Assembly: GCF_900167535.1 (NCBI RefSeq)
Contig: NZ_FUYE01000009.1
Location: 124,001-188,000, forward strand
Direction of reading: 5' to 3'
From: Prosthecobacter debontii
GTDB lineage: Bacteria > Verrucomicrobiota > Verrucomicrobiia > Verrucomicrobiales > Verrucomicrobiaceae
DNA: 64,000 bases
How positions within the stretch are numbered: the first letter of the stretch is position 1; every line of letters starts with the position of its first letter. Positions 10,421 to 19,955 of the stretch are shown here, in pieces. Under the pieces are notes generated by a model. The model saw only the letters and a program-made list of their open reading frames with translations, was not told the origin of the DNA and did no database searches. Made by a program: the position numbers and the translations under genes.

Positions 10421-11281
10421 TCACGCACGTGTCACACGCTTAAACTCACGAGTCAGATTGGTCAGCGAGTCCTCCACGCCCATGCGCTCCAGGCTGCTGG
10501 CGCCGACGAAGCCATCGGCGGTGGTCTTCCCGAGGATGTATTCCACATCCTTCGGTGTGTTGATGGGGCCGCCGTGAGTGAGGGTGAAAACATTCGGGTT
10601 CACACTCTTAGCCGCATCAATGATCTCCTGGGTGCGCTTCACCGTGAAGTCCCAATCCACCACCGCATTCACCACGCCGATGCTCCCGCCCACCGTGGTG
10701 CCCACGTGAGCGATGATGGCGTCCGCACCGTTCTTGGCCATCTCCATGGCTTCCTCCGGGGTGGCCACATAGACGATGCTGAAAAGATCCATACGTGTGG
10801 CCAGGCCGACCATCTCAAACTCCTTCTTCACGCTCATGCCCGTCTCCTCCAGCACGCCACGGAAGTGACCGTCCACGATCGTGTGGGTGGGGAAATTGTT
10901 CACACCTGAGAAACCCATCTCCTTCACCCGGCCCAGCCAGTGCCACATGCGGCGGCGCGGATCCGTAGCATGCACGCCACAGATGACCGGGATCTCTTTG
11001 ACCACCGGAAGCACCTCGTATTCGCCGATCTCCATCGCGACGGCGTTCGCATCGCCGTAGGCCATGAGGCCGCAGGTGCTGCCGTGCCCCATCATGCGGT
11101 AGCGACCGCTGTTGTAGATGATGATGAGGTCAGCCCCGCCCTTTTCGATGAACTTGGCGCTGATGCCCGTGCCTGCGCCTGCGGCGATGATGGGCTCACC
11201 TTTGGCCAGCGTCGCTTTCAGGCGATCCACGACTTCCTGTTTCGTGTAGGGATTTCCGATTCCGGTCCAAGGGTTGGGCAT
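10421..11281 (-). CDS. phosphoenolpyruvate hydrolase family TIM-barrel protein
   Basis: The start at MPNPWTGIGNPYTK gives 286 residues; the frame extends upstream but reads through the intergenic repeat. The sequence matches the PEP hydrolase/TIM-barrel signal transduction family (Pfam PF09370): IIAAGAGTGISAKFIEKGG, IYNSGRYRMMGHGS, AIIAHVGTTVGG and a C-terminal GASSLERMG segment. Distant relatives include the PEP mutase/isocitrate lyase superfamily. The true substrate of most members is not established. It is divergent from the AraC-type regulator at 11396, which suggests local control through the inverted repeat between the two genes. Confidence 0.8.
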   Translation of the reverse strand: MPNPWTGIGNPYTKQEVVDRLKATLAKGEPIIAAGAGTGISAKFIEKGGADLIIIYNSGRYRMMGHGSTCGLMAYGDANAVAMEIGEYEVLPVVKEIPVICGVHATDPRRRMWHWLGRVKEMGFSGVNNFPTHTIVDGHFRGVLEETGMSVKKEFEMVGLATRMDLFSIVYVATPEEAMEMAKNGADAIIAHVGTTVGGSIGVVNAVVDWDFTVKRTQEIIDAAKSVNPNVFTLTHGGPINTPKDVEYILGKTTADGFVGASSLERMGVEDSLTNLTREFKRVTRA

Positions 11282-11290
11282 AGTGGTAGA

Positions 11291-11387
11291 GGTTTGCGGT
11301 TGTTTGCGAAAGGTGGCTGTGGGTTGTCGTCGTTTGATAACAACGGCAAACGAGCGAAGCATTCGCCACGGTAAACAACCGCAAACC
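11291..11387. promoter_or_regulatory. inverted-repeat operator candidate between PEP-hydrolase and AraC genes
   Basis: A perfect 15-base inverted repeat, GGTTTGCGGTTGTTT at 11291-11305 and its reverse complement at 11373-11387, brackets the gap between the divergent genes. The left arm also holds two TTTGCG direct repeats (GTTTGCGGTTGTTTGCG). A smaller CGTTTG/CAAACG pair sits at the centre (11331-11352). The arrangement suits looping or paired half-sites for the adjacent AraC-type protein; binding itself is inferred. Confidence 0.55.
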
Positions 11388-11395
11388 TTCCTTCT

Positions 11396-12283
11396 GTGCA
11401 CGCAGCATCTTCCATCCTCGAACTATCCGAAACGCACACCCACGGTGAACACACGGACTTCCGTGTCGTCCGCGTCAGTGAGACGGATCGCCGCTCCTGG
11501 ATGCGTGGTGCGCCGGTGTGCCCCACCCTGCGCACGCACCGCATCTGCCATGCGGGTATCATGACCGCTCGTGCGCCCTACCGCATCGTGCGCATGCACC
11601 AGAGCGGACTTTATTTCCTGGCCTGTCTGGGGGGAGAGGGGCGCGTGCTGGTGGATGGCCGCTGGCAGAAATGCAGCGCAGGCATGGCCGTGGCTCTGCC
11701 GCCCTACATGGTGAACGCCTTCGAGGCCGTGAAGGGCAGGGACTGGCGTTGCTGCTGGGTGCGCTATGAGCAGCAGCCGGAGCAGAAGCCCATCCTCAAC
11801 AGCAGCTCACCGCTCATGGCCGCCTTTCATGGTCAACCGCTCTGGAACGCCATCGAGGGCGTGATCGAGGAGGCCTCCCACGAAGCCCGCCCAGCGGCCA
11901 TGTTTCACTGGGTGGAACTCATTCAAAGTTATGTCGAGCGCTTCGCTCAACCCTGGCAGCAGGATGATCGTCTCTGGCGCGTGTGGGAAATGGTGGCTGC
12001 CGATGTCGGCAAGGACTGGACGCTGGATGAACTGGCCTATCAAGCCCATGTCAGCGCCGAGCACCTGCGTCGTCTGTGTCGAAAAGCCCTGGGGCGCACC
12101 CCGATGCATCACGTCACCTGGCTGCGCATGCGCAAGGCCTGTGAGCTGCTCTCCACCACCAATCTCAAGGTGGAAACCGTGGCCAACACCGTGGGCTACC
12201 AAAATCCCTTCGTCTTCAGCAACACCTTCAAAAAATGGATCGGTTGGCGCCCCAGCGAGCACCGCTCGAAGATGGTCGTTTAG
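11396..12283 (+). CDS. AraC-family transcriptional regulator
   Basis: The 295-residue protein starts with GTG at 11396. Its N-terminal half looks like a cupin-like ligand-binding domain (SGLYFLACLGGEGRVLVDG...AVALPPYMVNAF). The C-terminal 100 residues carry two helix-turn-helix motifs typical of AraC/XylS proteins: WTLDELAYQAHVSAEHLRRLCRK and the signature VANTVGYQNPFVFSNTFKK. It is divergent from the PEP-hydrolase-family gene and probably controls it and itself through the inverted repeat in between. Its 3' end faces the DUF1553 gene with a gap of only 15 bases. Confidence 0.88.
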   Translation: MHAASSILELSETHTHGEHTDFRVVRVSETDRRSWMRGAPVCPTLRTHRICHAGIMTARAPYRIVRMHQSGLYFLACLGGEGRVLVDGRWQKCSAGMAVALPPYMVNAFEAVKGRDWRCCWVRYEQQPEQKPILNSSSPLMAAFHGQPLWNAIEGVIEEASHEARPAAMFHWVELIQSYVERFAQPWQQDDRLWRVWEMVAADVGKDWTLDELAYQAHVSAEHLRRLCRKALGRTPMHHVTWLRMRKACELLSTTNLKVETVANTVGYQNPFVFSNTFKKWIGWRPSEHRSKMVV

Positions 12284-12298
12284 GTGGCTGAATCTGAT

Positions 12299-14635
12299 TT
12301 ATTCCCGCGTGATGGTCTCATCGAGATTCAGTAACACACGGGCGAGTTCATCGGGCTTCAGGCGGGCCAGCACGGCTTTCTCTTCGTTGGTGGGCTGGCG
12401 TGCGGTGCAGCGCTGGAAGGCGACATCGAAGCCATCGCGTTGCACGATCTTTTCCAGAGCTTGGGCAAACTCGACAAAAGCCTGATCATTCAACAGCGTC
12501 AGCGCCTGCAGTGGCGTATTGCTGCGCAGGCGGCGGGTGCAGGTGCTGAAGCCATCGGGCGCATCGAAGACACTCAAGCCAGGGGGCGGGGTGGCGCGGA
12601 AGACGAAGGTGTAAAGCCCACGCCGATAGCGGTCGGCTCCCTTGCTGAGCGGCCAGGTGCGCTTCACCTGCCCGAGGCTGAGCACGCCATCAGGGATGGG
12701 TGGATAGACGGGGGCACCGCCCAGCTTCGCATTGAGCAAACCGCTGGCGGTGAGGCAGACATCGCGGACGATCTCGGCATCCAGGCGCAAGCGATTCTGC
12801 CGCCAGAGCAGAAGGTTATTCGGATCGATGGTAGCGCCTGCGGACTGGGCGGTGAAGCTGGAGTTTTGGCGATAGGTCCGGCTGGTGACGATGAGGTGAT
12901 GCAGGTATTTGAGGCTCCAGCCATGCTCCATGAGCTCGACCGCCAGCCAGTCCAGCAGCTCAGGATGCGAAGGCAGGCTGCCCATGGTGCCAAAGTCGTT
13001 TTCGGTCTCCACCAAACCGCGTCCGAAATATTGCTGCCACACACGATTGACGATCACACGCGCGGTGAGGGGATTGTCACGCCGCACCAACCAGCGAGCC
13101 AGATCCAGTCGATTGGGTTGAGCACTGGTGGGTTTGAGATCGAGATCATGCAGCACAGCGGGGACGGCTGGATTCATCTCGGCACCGGGCCGGGTGAAGT
13201 CACCCTTGATGTAGAGCGTGGTCTTGCGTGGTTCGGGTAGTTCCTTCATCACCATGGTGGTCACGCCTTTGGTTAGGAGTGCGGTGATTTCCATGTAGCG
13301 CTCATTGTAGGAGCGGAAGGTCTGGTCAGCAGCGCCCGGACCGCTGGCGTAGAGCAGGCGTTGCTGAGTGGCGCTGCGTTGTTCACGCGGTTTCTTGAGA
13401 GCCGCTCGGCGATCTTTTGGCAGTTGTGCCTTGGCTTCGGCAGAGAGTTCCTTTTCCCAAGCAATGGCGTCGGCTTCGTGAGCCTTGAGATAGGCGGTGA
13501 TTTTGTTTTGAAGCGCTTTTTGTTCGGTATCCAGGGCGGCTTTATCCAGATTCGGGTCCGGAACGGAGAGTGTCGGTTCGTCCTGGTTGTTCAGGAAGGC
13601 ATAGAACTGGTAGTATTCCTCATGGCTGATGGCATCGAATTTGTGATCGTGACACTGCGCACAGCCGATAGTGAGGCCGAGCCAGACGGTGCCGGTGGTG
13701 GCCACACGGTCAAAGATGGACTCGATGCGGAACTGCTCTTTATCAATGCCGCCTTCTTGATTGATCTGGGTGTTGCGATGAAAACCAGTGGCGATGAGCT
13801 GGCTCTGGGTCGGCTTAGGTAGGAGATCGCCGGCGAGCTGCTCGATGCTGAATTGATCAAACGGCATGTCGGCATTCAGTGTCTGCACCACCCAATCTCG
13901 ATACGGCCAGATGCTGCGCGGCGCGTCAATGCTGTAGCCATTGCTATCCGCATAGCGAGCTTGGTCCAGCCACCAGCGGCCCCAGCGCTCGCCGTAATGC
14001 GGGCTGTCGAGGAGTTTGTCCACGGTGGCCTGGTAGGATGTCTCGGTTTTTGCCCCTTGGCTAAACGCTTGCACGTCCTCCACCGTGGGCGGCAAGCCGG
14101 TGAGATCCAGGAACAGACGGCGCAGTTGGGTCTCGGGTGCAGCTGGGGAGGAGAGAGCCAGGCCTTCACGCTGGAGCCGATCTTCAATGAATCGGTCAAT
14201 GGGATGCGTGGCACCGCTTTTCACGGTTGGCATCGTAGGTCGCTCGGGAGCGATGTAGGCCCAGTGGCGGTCATCGCTGGGTTGCTCATCGGCAGGAGCG
14301 TGTGCACCTTCTGCGATCCAGCGCTGGATCAGGGTGACCTGGGCGGAGTCCAGTGGCCCACGTTTATACGGCATCTGCGGCACTTCCGCGTGCGTGCCCT
14401 GCACCACCTGTAGCAGCAGGCTGGCCTCGGCCTGACCCGGCTGGATGGCGGCTCCACGGCCACCACCTTGCATCGCTGCCGCAGCGGTATCCAGGCGCAG
14501 TTTGGCCTTTTGCGTGGTGGCTCCGTGGCACTTCACGCAGTGGACCTGCAGCAGCGGCTTGATCTCCTGACTGTAATCCACAGCCGCGAAGGCAGAGCCG
14601 GCGAGAGATACAAGAGCAAGCAGAGGCAAACGCAT
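12299..14635 (-). CDS. secreted DUF1549/DUF1553 protein with N-terminal cytochrome c domain
   Basis: The start at [17 protein letters not shown] gives 778 residues with a signal peptide. A Planctomycete cytochrome c domain follows, with haem motif CVKCH (Cys33, Cys36, His37) and PYKRGPLD. Then come DUF1549 (IDRFIEDRL...[12 protein letters not shown]...[20 protein letters not shown]), a second CxxCH in [13 protein letters not shown], and C-terminal DUF1553 ([22 protein letters not shown]...HPELLDWLA). The family is expanded in Planctomycetota and Verrucomicrobiota. It often sits next to DUF1501 or sulfatase genes and is thought to serve periplasmic redox steps in polymer breakdown, though the reaction is unproven. 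No DUF1501 partner is adjacent here. Confidence 0.9.
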   Translation of the reverse strand: MRLPLLALVSLAGSAFAAVDYSQEIKPLLQVHCVKCHGATTQKAKLRLDTAAAAMQGGGRGAAIQPGQAEASLLLQVVQGTHAEVPQMPYKRGPLDSAQVTLIQRWIAEGAHAPADEQPSDDRHWAYIAPERPTMPTVKSGATHPIDRFIEDRLQREGLALSSPAAPETQLRRLFLDLTGLPPTVEDVQAFSQGAKTETSYQATVDKLLDSPHYGERWGRWWLDQARYADSNGYSIDAPRSIWPYRDWVVQTLNADMPFDQFSIEQLAGDLLPKPTQSQLIATGFHRNTQINQEGGIDKEQFRIESIFDRVATTGTVWLGLTIGCAQCHDHKFDAISHEEYYQFYAFLNNQDEPTLSVPDPNLDKAALDTEQKALQNKITAYLKAHEADAIAWEKELSAEAKAQLPKDRRAALKKPREQRSATQQRLLYASGPGAADQTFRSYNERYMEITALLTKGVTTMVMKELPEPRKTTLYIKGDFTRPGAEMNPAVPAVLHDLDLKPTSAQPNRLDLARWLVRRDNPLTARVIVNRVWQQYFGRGLVETENDFGTMGSLPSHPELLDWLAVELMEHGWSLKYLHHLIVTSRTYRQNSSFTAQSAGATIDPNNLLLWRQNRLRLDAEIVRDVCLTASGLLNAKLGGAPVYPPIPDGVLSLGQVKRTWPLSKGADRYRRGLYTFVFRATPPPGLSVFDAPDGFSTCTRRLRSNTPLQALTLLNDQAFVEFAQALEKIVQRDGFDVAFQRCTARQPTNEEKAVLARLKPDELARVLLNLDETITRE

Positions 14636-14788
14636 GAGGATGAATGGGGCGGAACAGATGGGAGGAGGACCATCCAATCAAGCCCAGTAATTCGTTCCAG
14701 ATCAGTCTCGGCTTTCAAAAGGGTGGTTTGCGACAAAGGGAGGCTCCTATTTCGTGGATCATCAGTCCCTGTCGAACGATCTTGCAAG

Positions 14789-14971
14789 CCGAGCAACCGG
14801 AGCGCGAGTATGCTGAGCGAAGCGAACGCTACTCGCCACTAGTCGATGCGGTGAGTGCATCGGAGGCCAAGGCCACTGCGGTATCGAGTAGAAGGGATGA
14901 TGGATTGGACTCCGATGTCCTGGGAAAGTTAGGCGAGTAGTCTCCGACATACTCGCGCTCCAGTTGCTCGG
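14789..14971. repeat. long inverted-repeat element in the 14.68-15.06 kb gap
   Basis: The 24-base arms at 14789-14812 and 14948-14971 (CCGAGCAACCGGAGCGCGAG... and its complement) pair with one mismatch. A nested pair, CTACTCGCC at 14829-14837 and GGCGAGTAG at 14932-14940, extends the fold. No ORF of note lies inside. It may be a MITE-like or extragenic palindromic element. Apart from this and the terminator at 14987, I see nothing in the gap. Confidence 0.6.
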
Positions 14972-14986
14972 TCTGCGCAACGCCAC

Positions 14987-15020
14987 AAAAAAAGCCGCAC
15001 CCTGGTTGGAGGATGCGGCT
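14987..15020 (-). terminator. intrinsic terminator of the EF-hand gene
   Basis: On the minus strand AGCCGCATCC pairs with GGTGCGGCT and is followed by a run of seven T. It lies about 45 bases downstream of the EF-hand gene stop. Confidence 0.8.
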
Positions 15021-15064
15021 CAGAGACTGAAAGCGACGGGTTGGGGCGCCACTTTCAAAAAGGA

Positions 15065-15358
15065 TTATTCAGCCTTCTTCTTTTTCTTGGGAGCGGCAGT
15101 GAATTCTTCTTTGCTCAGCTTGCCGTCTTTGTCCTTGTCCTTACCGCCAAAGGCTTTCTCAGCCTTTTCAGCGTCTTTCTTGGCCTGTGGGGAGGCCATG
15201 AATTCTTCTTTGGAGACGGAGCCGTCGCTGTTGGCGTCCAGTTTGGCGAAAGCCTTTTCTGGGTCCATCTTAGGCTTCTTCTTGGCACCTTCTTCAGCAG
15301 CGGTGACGGTAAGGCTGGTGAGGGCCAGCACGGATAGGATCGTAGCGATCGCTTTCAT
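15065..15358 (-). CDS. small secreted EF-hand protein
   Basis: The 97-residue product has a signal peptide (residues 1-20, ending TVTAAEE). Two EF-hand loops follow, DANSDGSVSKEE (41-52) and DKDKDGKLSKEE (74-85), both with the Asp/Asn/Ser ligands and terminal Glu expected for calcium binding. The tail is lysine-rich. Such proteins are common in Verrucomicrobiota and are presumed calcium-binding periplasmic or extracellular proteins; no partner is visible. The gene has its own terminator and appears monocistronic. Confidence 0.85.
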   Translation of the reverse strand: MKAIATILSVLALTSLTVTAAEEGAKKKPKMDPEKAFAKLDANSDGSVSKEEFMASPQAKKDAEKAEKAFGGKDKDKDGKLSKEEFTAAPKKKKKAE

Positions 15359-15529
15359 GATAATTGTCGTTGGTTCGGTTTGATTTGGCGAAGGGGGTGG
15401 AAAGCCACAGACCCATCTGCGCCATTAAACGCGGAGCCTATCCGACAGTTTCACCTATTTTTTTAGAAAGCGCTCGGGACGAGGTTAACCCTGAGCTTAT
15501 AGGATACTTGGGGGCTGAAAACCTCTCAA

Positions 15530-15578
15530 CAAAGAAAAGTCCCTGCGACCTCACCCGGGTAAGGGGGGCGCAGGGACT
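15530..15578 (-). terminator. intrinsic terminator of the PIN-PhoH gene
   Basis: On the minus strand AGTCCCTGCG and CGCAGGGACT form the stem, followed by TTTTCTTT. It starts 20 bases after the stop codon of the PhoH gene. Confidence 0.75.
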
Positions 15579-15596
15579 GTCATAGACGTCTCCGTT

Positions 15597-17159
15597 TTAC
15601 AGCAGCCTTGCGCCAGCTTCAGCCAGCGGGCTACGCTCACCTTTGGCTAGAGGGACGTGGGCGGCGAAAGGCTGACCGCGCATACGCTGGCGGGTGTAAA
15701 CGAGGCCGTTGGAGCGGCTGTCCACATACGGATTATCAATCTGGGCGGGATCACCGACGAGCACCAGTTTCGAACCACGGGACATGCGGGTGACCACGGT
15801 CTTGGCCTCCAGCGGGGTGAGCTGCTGGGCTTCATCCAGGATGAAGAAGCGGTCGGGGATGCTGCGGCCACGGATGTAGCACAGGGCCTCGATCTCGATC
15901 ACGCCCTGCTGGATCAGCGGATCATACGGGGCGGTAGCTTCCGTCTGGGCCGGTGGTTTTTCCGGCAAGAAGCGGTTCTTCTTCCGCTGCGGTCCCTGCT
16001 GGTTATCCACGGGGCGCATCAACAAATCCAGAGCGTCATACACAGGCTGCAGCCAGGGGCGCATTTTCTCCTGGAGCGAGCCGGGTAGGAAGCCGACGGT
16101 CTGACCCATGGCGACGATGGGGCGGCTGACGGTGAGGCCGTTGTAGGTGCGGCCAAAGACCTGGGAAAGCCCAGCGGCGACCGCGAGCAGAGTCTTACCC
16201 GTGCCGGCCTGACCGTAGCAGGTGACGAGGCTGATCTCGGGGTCTAACAAAGCATCCAACAAGCAAGCCTGGCCCAGGTTCATGGGCTTCACGCTGCGGC
16301 CCTGACCCACCTTGATGGACTCCGGGGTGTGGAGCAGGCGCACCAGTTCACCCTGAGCATTCATGCGGGCGGGCATGGAGGATTTCTCGCCTGCCGTGAG
16401 CAGGACGTAGTCATTCACCACGAGATCCCCAATGCGGGCGGCGGAGAGGGTGAGCTTACCACTGCTGGCAAAGCGCTGTAGCTCATGCGAGCTGACATCC
16501 ACACGAGTGATCTCGAAGTTGGAGACCTCACGAGGCTCCACTTTATCATGCAGGTAATCTTCGCACTCGATGCCCACAGCGCGGGCCTTGAGCTGCATGT
16601 TGAGGTCCTTGCTCACCAGGATGACTGGCGGGCTGATCTGCTCCCGCAGCCAGAGTGCACAGGCCAGGATGCGATGATCCACCTTGTCGATGTTCGGAAA
16701 GATGCGCTCAAACTCTTTGACGCTGGCGATCTGTTTGGCCGTTTCCGGATCATAGATCACCACACGGAGGTTACCGCCGCCGGGGGTCTTTACACCATCG
16801 GTCACGGAGGCATCCGGTGCCGCGAAGGTTTTCATCAGTGCACGATGCACTTCACGGGCATTGGCACCGCGCTCCGTCATCTCGTTTTTAAAGCGGTCCA
16901 GCTCACTCAGCACATCCACGGGGATGCAGACGGAGTGCTCGGCAAATTTGTGAATGCTGGCTGGGTCGTGGAGAAGGACGTTGGTATCAAGGATGAAAGT
17001 CTTGGTTCCGACAGGGGTGCGGGAGTGGCGATGGCTTGAGGCAGACTTTCGCCTTTTTAAACTGGGAGATCGGTGGACGTGCTGACTATGACTGGAGCCA
17101 AGATCAAGGGTTTCAATGAAGGTTGGGGCTACATTGGCGGGATGGTCGTCGCGGTCCAT
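15597..17159 (-). CDS. PIN domain-PhoH family ATPase
   Basis: The 520-residue protein joins an N-terminal PIN nuclease-like domain to a C-terminal PhoH ATPase, the YlaK/PhoH2 arrangement. The PIN part has TFILDTNVLLHDP near residue 55 and further acidic residues (SELDRFK, DHRILACAL, LVSKDLNM). The PhoH part has Walker A GQAGTGKT, Walker B FFILDEAQQL and the sensor LVLVGDPAQID. Characterised PhoH2 proteins unwind and cleave RNA. The N-terminal 50 residues before the PIN domain are basic, Ser/His-rich and poorly supported, but no other ATG or GTG lies in frame ahead of the domain, so the ATG at 17159 is kept. Confidence 0.88.
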   Translation of the reverse strand: MDRDDHPANVAPTFIETLDLGSSHSQHVHRSPSLKRRKSASSHRHSRTPVGTKTFILDTNVLLHDPASIHKFAEHSVCIPVDVLSELDRFKNEMTERGANAREVHRALMKTFAAPDASVTDGVKTPGGGNLRVVIYDPETAKQIASVKEFERIFPNIDKVDHRILACALWLREQISPPVILVSKDLNMQLKARAVGIECEDYLHDKVEPREVSNFEITRVDVSSHELQRFASSGKLTLSAARIGDLVVNDYVLLTAGEKSSMPARMNAQGELVRLLHTPESIKVGQGRSVKPMNLGQACLLDALLDPEISLVTCYGQAGTGKTLLAVAAGLSQVFGRTYNGLTVSRPIVAMGQTVGFLPGSLQEKMRPWLQPVYDALDLLMRPVDNQQGPQRKKNRFLPEKPPAQTEATAPYDPLIQQGVIEIEALCYIRGRSIPDRFFILDEAQQLTPLEAKTVVTRMSRGSKLVLVGDPAQIDNPYVDSRSNGLVYTRQRMRGQPFAAHVPLAKGERSPLAEAGARLL

Positions 17160-17502
17160 GTGGGTTGGGTTAGGGTTAAGGCGTGGACTTTCCTTTGGGG
17201 GGAGAGCGTTTTTTTCTGGCGCAAATGGGATGCCAGAATTGCAAGTCCACAGTGTGATTTTAGAGTTTGAATCACGGGCTTATCGTGAGGGTGACAGATA
17301 CACCAGCAGCGAACAAGCCATTTATTCACATTCCTTTGTTTTTTGTGAAGAACTTTGTGGTGACGGTGATGTCACGAGGCGTCCGCGGTAGTCTAAAAAT
17401 CTCACAAGCCCCCTCAATGTGGGGCCGAGAATCCGTCAAAGAAACCATCGGCGCTCCAAGCACAGGCGAAAACTCTCAGGCTCTCGACCCGATCTCGGTG
17501 AC
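17160..17502. other. intergenic gap without a recognised gene
   Basis: This 343-base gap between prfA and the PhoH gene holds no convincing ORF. A weak GC stem (GGCCCC/GGGGCT near 17409-17425), followed on the minus strand by GTGAGATTTTT, could terminate prfA transcription. Nothing else stands out. Confidence 0.4.
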
Positions 17503-18579
17503 TTACCTCAGCCCAGCCTCGGCCAGACGCTCTTGGAGGTCGGAGGCCAGGAGGGCATCGAGGATCTGATCCACGCGGCCTTCCATGAACATGTCCAGGT
17601 TATACACCGTCATCTCGATGCGGTGATCGGTGACACGGTTCTGCGGGTAGTTGTAGGTGCGGATCTTCTCCTCACGGCCACCGCTGCCGATGAGGCTGCG
17701 GCGGTGCGCGGAGTATTTGGCCGCTTCTTCCTGCTGCTTTCTCTCCAGCAGGCGGGAGCGCAGGATGGTGAGGGCTTTTTCTTTATTCTTGATTTGGCTG
17801 CGGCCATCCTGACAGCGCACGATGGTGCCGGTGGGGATGTGCAGCACCTGCACGGCGGAGTCGGTGGTGTTCACGCCCTGGCCGCCTGCGCCGGAGGAGC
17901 GGCAGACCTCGATGCGGACCTCATCGGCTTTCAGTTCAAAGTCCACCTCCTCAGCCTCGGGCAGCACGGCCACGGTGGCAGCGGAGGTGTGGATGCGGCC
18001 CTGGGCCTCGGTAGCCGGCACACGCTGCACACGGTGAACGCCGCTCTCATACTTCAGCACGCGGAAGACATCCTCCCCGGCGATTTTCATGACGATTTCC
18101 TTAAACCCGCCCACGTCGGAAGGGCTGGACTCCAGCGTCTCCACCTTCCAGCCACGAGCTTCGGCAAAGCGGCTATACATGCGCACGAGGTCGGCGGCGA
18201 AGAGGGAGGCCTCATCCCCGCCGGTGCCGGCGCGGACTTCCACCAGGGCATCACGGCCTTCCAGGGGGTCGGGCGGTAGGATGGAGAACTGCACCTGCTG
18301 CTCCAGCTCCTCGATGCGTTTTTGCAGAACTGGGATCTCGGCCTCGGCCATGGCAGCCAGCTCTTCATCGCCAGACTTCACCATGTCCTGGCTCTCCGTC
18401 AGCTCGGTGAGTTGTTTTTGATACTCGTCCCAGCTCGCCAGTAGGTTCCCCAGCAGGCGATGTTCCCGAGTCAGTTCACCGGACTTTTTAGCATCGTCAA
18501 AGAAGCCGGGCTGGCCCATCAGATCCTCCAGGAGCTGAAAGCGAGCGCGTTTGGTGGCGATGATGGGAGCGTAATCCAT
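17503..18579 (-). CDS. prfA: peptide chain release factor 1
   Basis: RF1 reads UAA and UAG stop codons and triggers peptide release on the ribosome. The 358-residue length is normal. The peptidyl-tRNA hydrolysis motif GGQ is at 232-234 within SSGAGGQGVNTTDSAV. The codon-reading PAT tripeptide at 188-190 (RVQRVPATEAQGRIHTS) marks RF1 rather than RF2, and the N-terminal GTGGDEA is present. No prmC methyltransferase gene is adjacent. rpmE lies upstream on the same strand, separated by its own terminator, so the two are probably transcribed separately. Confidence 0.97.
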   Translation of the reverse strand: MDYAPIIATKRARFQLLEDLMGQPGFFDDAKKSGELTREHRLLGNLLASWDEYQKQLTELTESQDMVKSGDEELAAMAEAEIPVLQKRIEELEQQVQFSILPPDPLEGRDALVEVRAGTGGDEASLFAADLVRMYSRFAEARGWKVETLESSPSDVGGFKEIVMKIAGEDVFRVLKYESGVHRVQRVPATEAQGRIHTSAATVAVLPEAEEVDFELKADEVRIEVCRSSGAGGQGVNTTDSAVQVLHIPTGTIVRCQDGRSQIKNKEKALTILRSRLLERKQQEEAAKYSAHRRSLIGSGGREEKIRTYNYPQNRVTDHRIEMTVYNLDMFMEGRVDQILDALLASDLQERLAEAGLR

Positions 18580-18764
18580 GAGCTGAAGCGGGGGCAGGAA
18601 AAAGAAAAAAGCGGCCTTTGAGGCGAGAGCGATGGAAGCACCTGCACGGGAGGTGATGGGGAGCGTGGGAGAAATCCACGCCTGCCTCAGAATCGGGCAA
18701 ACCCGATGTCGGCACCATGCAGCTTGGCTTCCGCCTGAGAATGGCCGGAGGCGAGCCGGCCAAC

Positions 18765-18804
18765 AAAAAACGGTGCTGAGCGTGCGGGCTCAGACACCGT
18801 TTTC
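18765..18804 (-). terminator. intrinsic terminator of rpmE
   Basis: On the minus strand AACGGTGTCTGAGC pairs with GCTCAGCACCGTT, followed by TTTTTT. It lies 21 bases past the rpmE stop. A GC-rich hairpin (GGCCGG/CCGGCC, 18742-18760) follows it. Confidence 0.85.
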
Positions 18805-18825
18805 GGAAAAAGGAAGCTGTGAGGG

Positions 18826-19068
18826 CTATGCGGAGACGTCGCTGAGCTTCGGAGCCGCGCGGCGAGTGCGGGCCATGCCGTAGCGTTGGGCGAACTTGTC
18901 CACACGACCGGCGGTATCCACGAAGCGCTGCTCACCGGTGAAGTAAGGGTGGCAACCGGCGCAGATACCGATTTTCAGGTTCTGCACAGTGGAGATGGTA
19001 GGATACGTTGCACCGCAGGTGCAAGTGATGGTGGTTTCGAAAACCGTTGGGTGACCTTGTTCTTTCAT
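18826..19068 (-). CDS. rpmE: 50S ribosomal protein L31
   Basis: The 80-residue protein has the L31 features: KEQGHPTVFETTITCTCGATYPTISTV, then ICAGCHPYFTGEQRFVDTAGRVDKF. The four cysteines Cys16, Cys18, Cys36 and Cys39 make this the zinc-binding (C+) form. The KFAQRYG end matches the core family, with an extra Arg/Ala-rich tail of about 15 residues. It acts on the large ribosomal subunit near the central protuberance. Confidence 0.95.
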   Translation of the reverse strand: MKEQGHPTVFETTITCTCGATYPTISTVQNLKIGICAGCHPYFTGEQRFVDTAGRVDKFAQRYGMARTRRAAPKLSDVSA

Positions 19069-19271
19069 GGGGATGGGTTAATGAACCACGTGGAACCGAC
19101 GAGGGACAGGGATCGCTTTCGCCGGAGCGTGGGGGCTAAGAGTTTGCCACAGCCTCGCAGAGGGTCAACCGGGTTTTTTAGGGTCGCGAGGCGGGCGAGC
19201 GAGCCGCTCTCCGAGTCGAGCCCTGTCTTGAGGCGGAATGAGGAGAGCTTCGAGGCCCCAAGAGTCGGGCT

Positions 19272-19289
19272 GAAGCCGGGGCTCCGAAC
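19272..19289. repeat. dispersed extragenic repeat, copy 1
   Basis: The 18 bases GAAGCCGGGGCTCCGAAC match exactly the reverse complement of 27812-27829. The site lies in the gap between rpmE and the LON-domain gene; the rest of that gap shows nothing I can name. Confidence 0.5.
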
Positions 19290-19313
19290 TCAAGACACCG
19301 ACCAAGGTCCCGC

Positions 19314-19955
19314 CTACCCACACTCCCCGGACTGGAGACGCTCCAGCTCGGTAAGGAGGATGTCATAGCGGCGCTCCAGAACGGTCTCTACCAGCAGGCT
19401 GCGCTGGGCGGCAGGGCGACGCACGAAGTGGTAGGAAAGGATGTCACAGACCAGCTCGGGGCACTCGATCTTGATCAGGGCGGCACGCAGGTTCTTCATG
19501 GCCTCACCGGCACAGTGGGCGGCATCGGGCAAGAGGTCCAGAGAGCGCTGTTTCAGATCGTTCACATAGTCCGGCTCGGTCTCGATGACGGTGGGTAGGG
19601 GCTCGATCTCGGCTAGGCGGAACGGTTTCTCCTGCTGCCAGCCGGTGAACTGGATGCGGCGCATACCCTGGAGCATGACATGAGAGGTGCCGTCCTCCTG
19701 TTTCTTGCAGGCGCGGATGAGCCCGGCGGTGCTGACGGTAATCAGCTCTCCACGGCTATCCGTGCTGCGCTCCGGCGTGCCGATGCAAAACATACGGTCT
19801 GTGCGCAGCGCATGGGCGAGCATGAGGCGGTAGCGTTCCTCAAAAATGAACAGTGGCAGTAGGCAACCGGGAAACAGATAGCAATCCCCCAGCACCATCA
19901 CCGGCATGGTATCCGGTAGACGAAAAGCGGGGTGATTGTGGCAGGTTTCTTCCAT
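19314..19955 (-). CDS. LON peptidase substrate-binding domain protein
   Basis: The 213-residue protein resembles the N-terminal LON (LAN/PUA-like) domain found alone in many bacteria: LPVMVLGD-like start, CLLPLFIFEERYRLMLAHAL, then RTDRMFCIGTP. There is no AAA ATPase or Ser-Lys protease domain, so it is not Lon itself. Stand-alone forms are presumed substrate or protein-binding modules, and their function is not settled. It is transcribed alone on the minus strand. Confidence 0.85.
   Translation of the reverse strand: MEETCHNHPAFRLPDTMPVMVLGDCYLFPGCLLPLFIFEERYRLMLAHALRTDRMFCIGTPERSTDSRGELITVSTAGLIRACKKQEDGTSHVMLQGMRRIQFTGWQQEKPFRLAEIEPLPTVIETEPDYVNDLKQRSLDLLPDAAHCAGEAMKNLRAALIKIECPELVCDILSYHFVRRPAAQRSLLVETVLERRYDILLTELERLQSGECG

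Noticed and set aside
12299..15020. DUF1549/1553 cytochrome and EF-hand gene as one operon
   Set aside because: A terminator at 14987 and a 183-base palindrome separate them.
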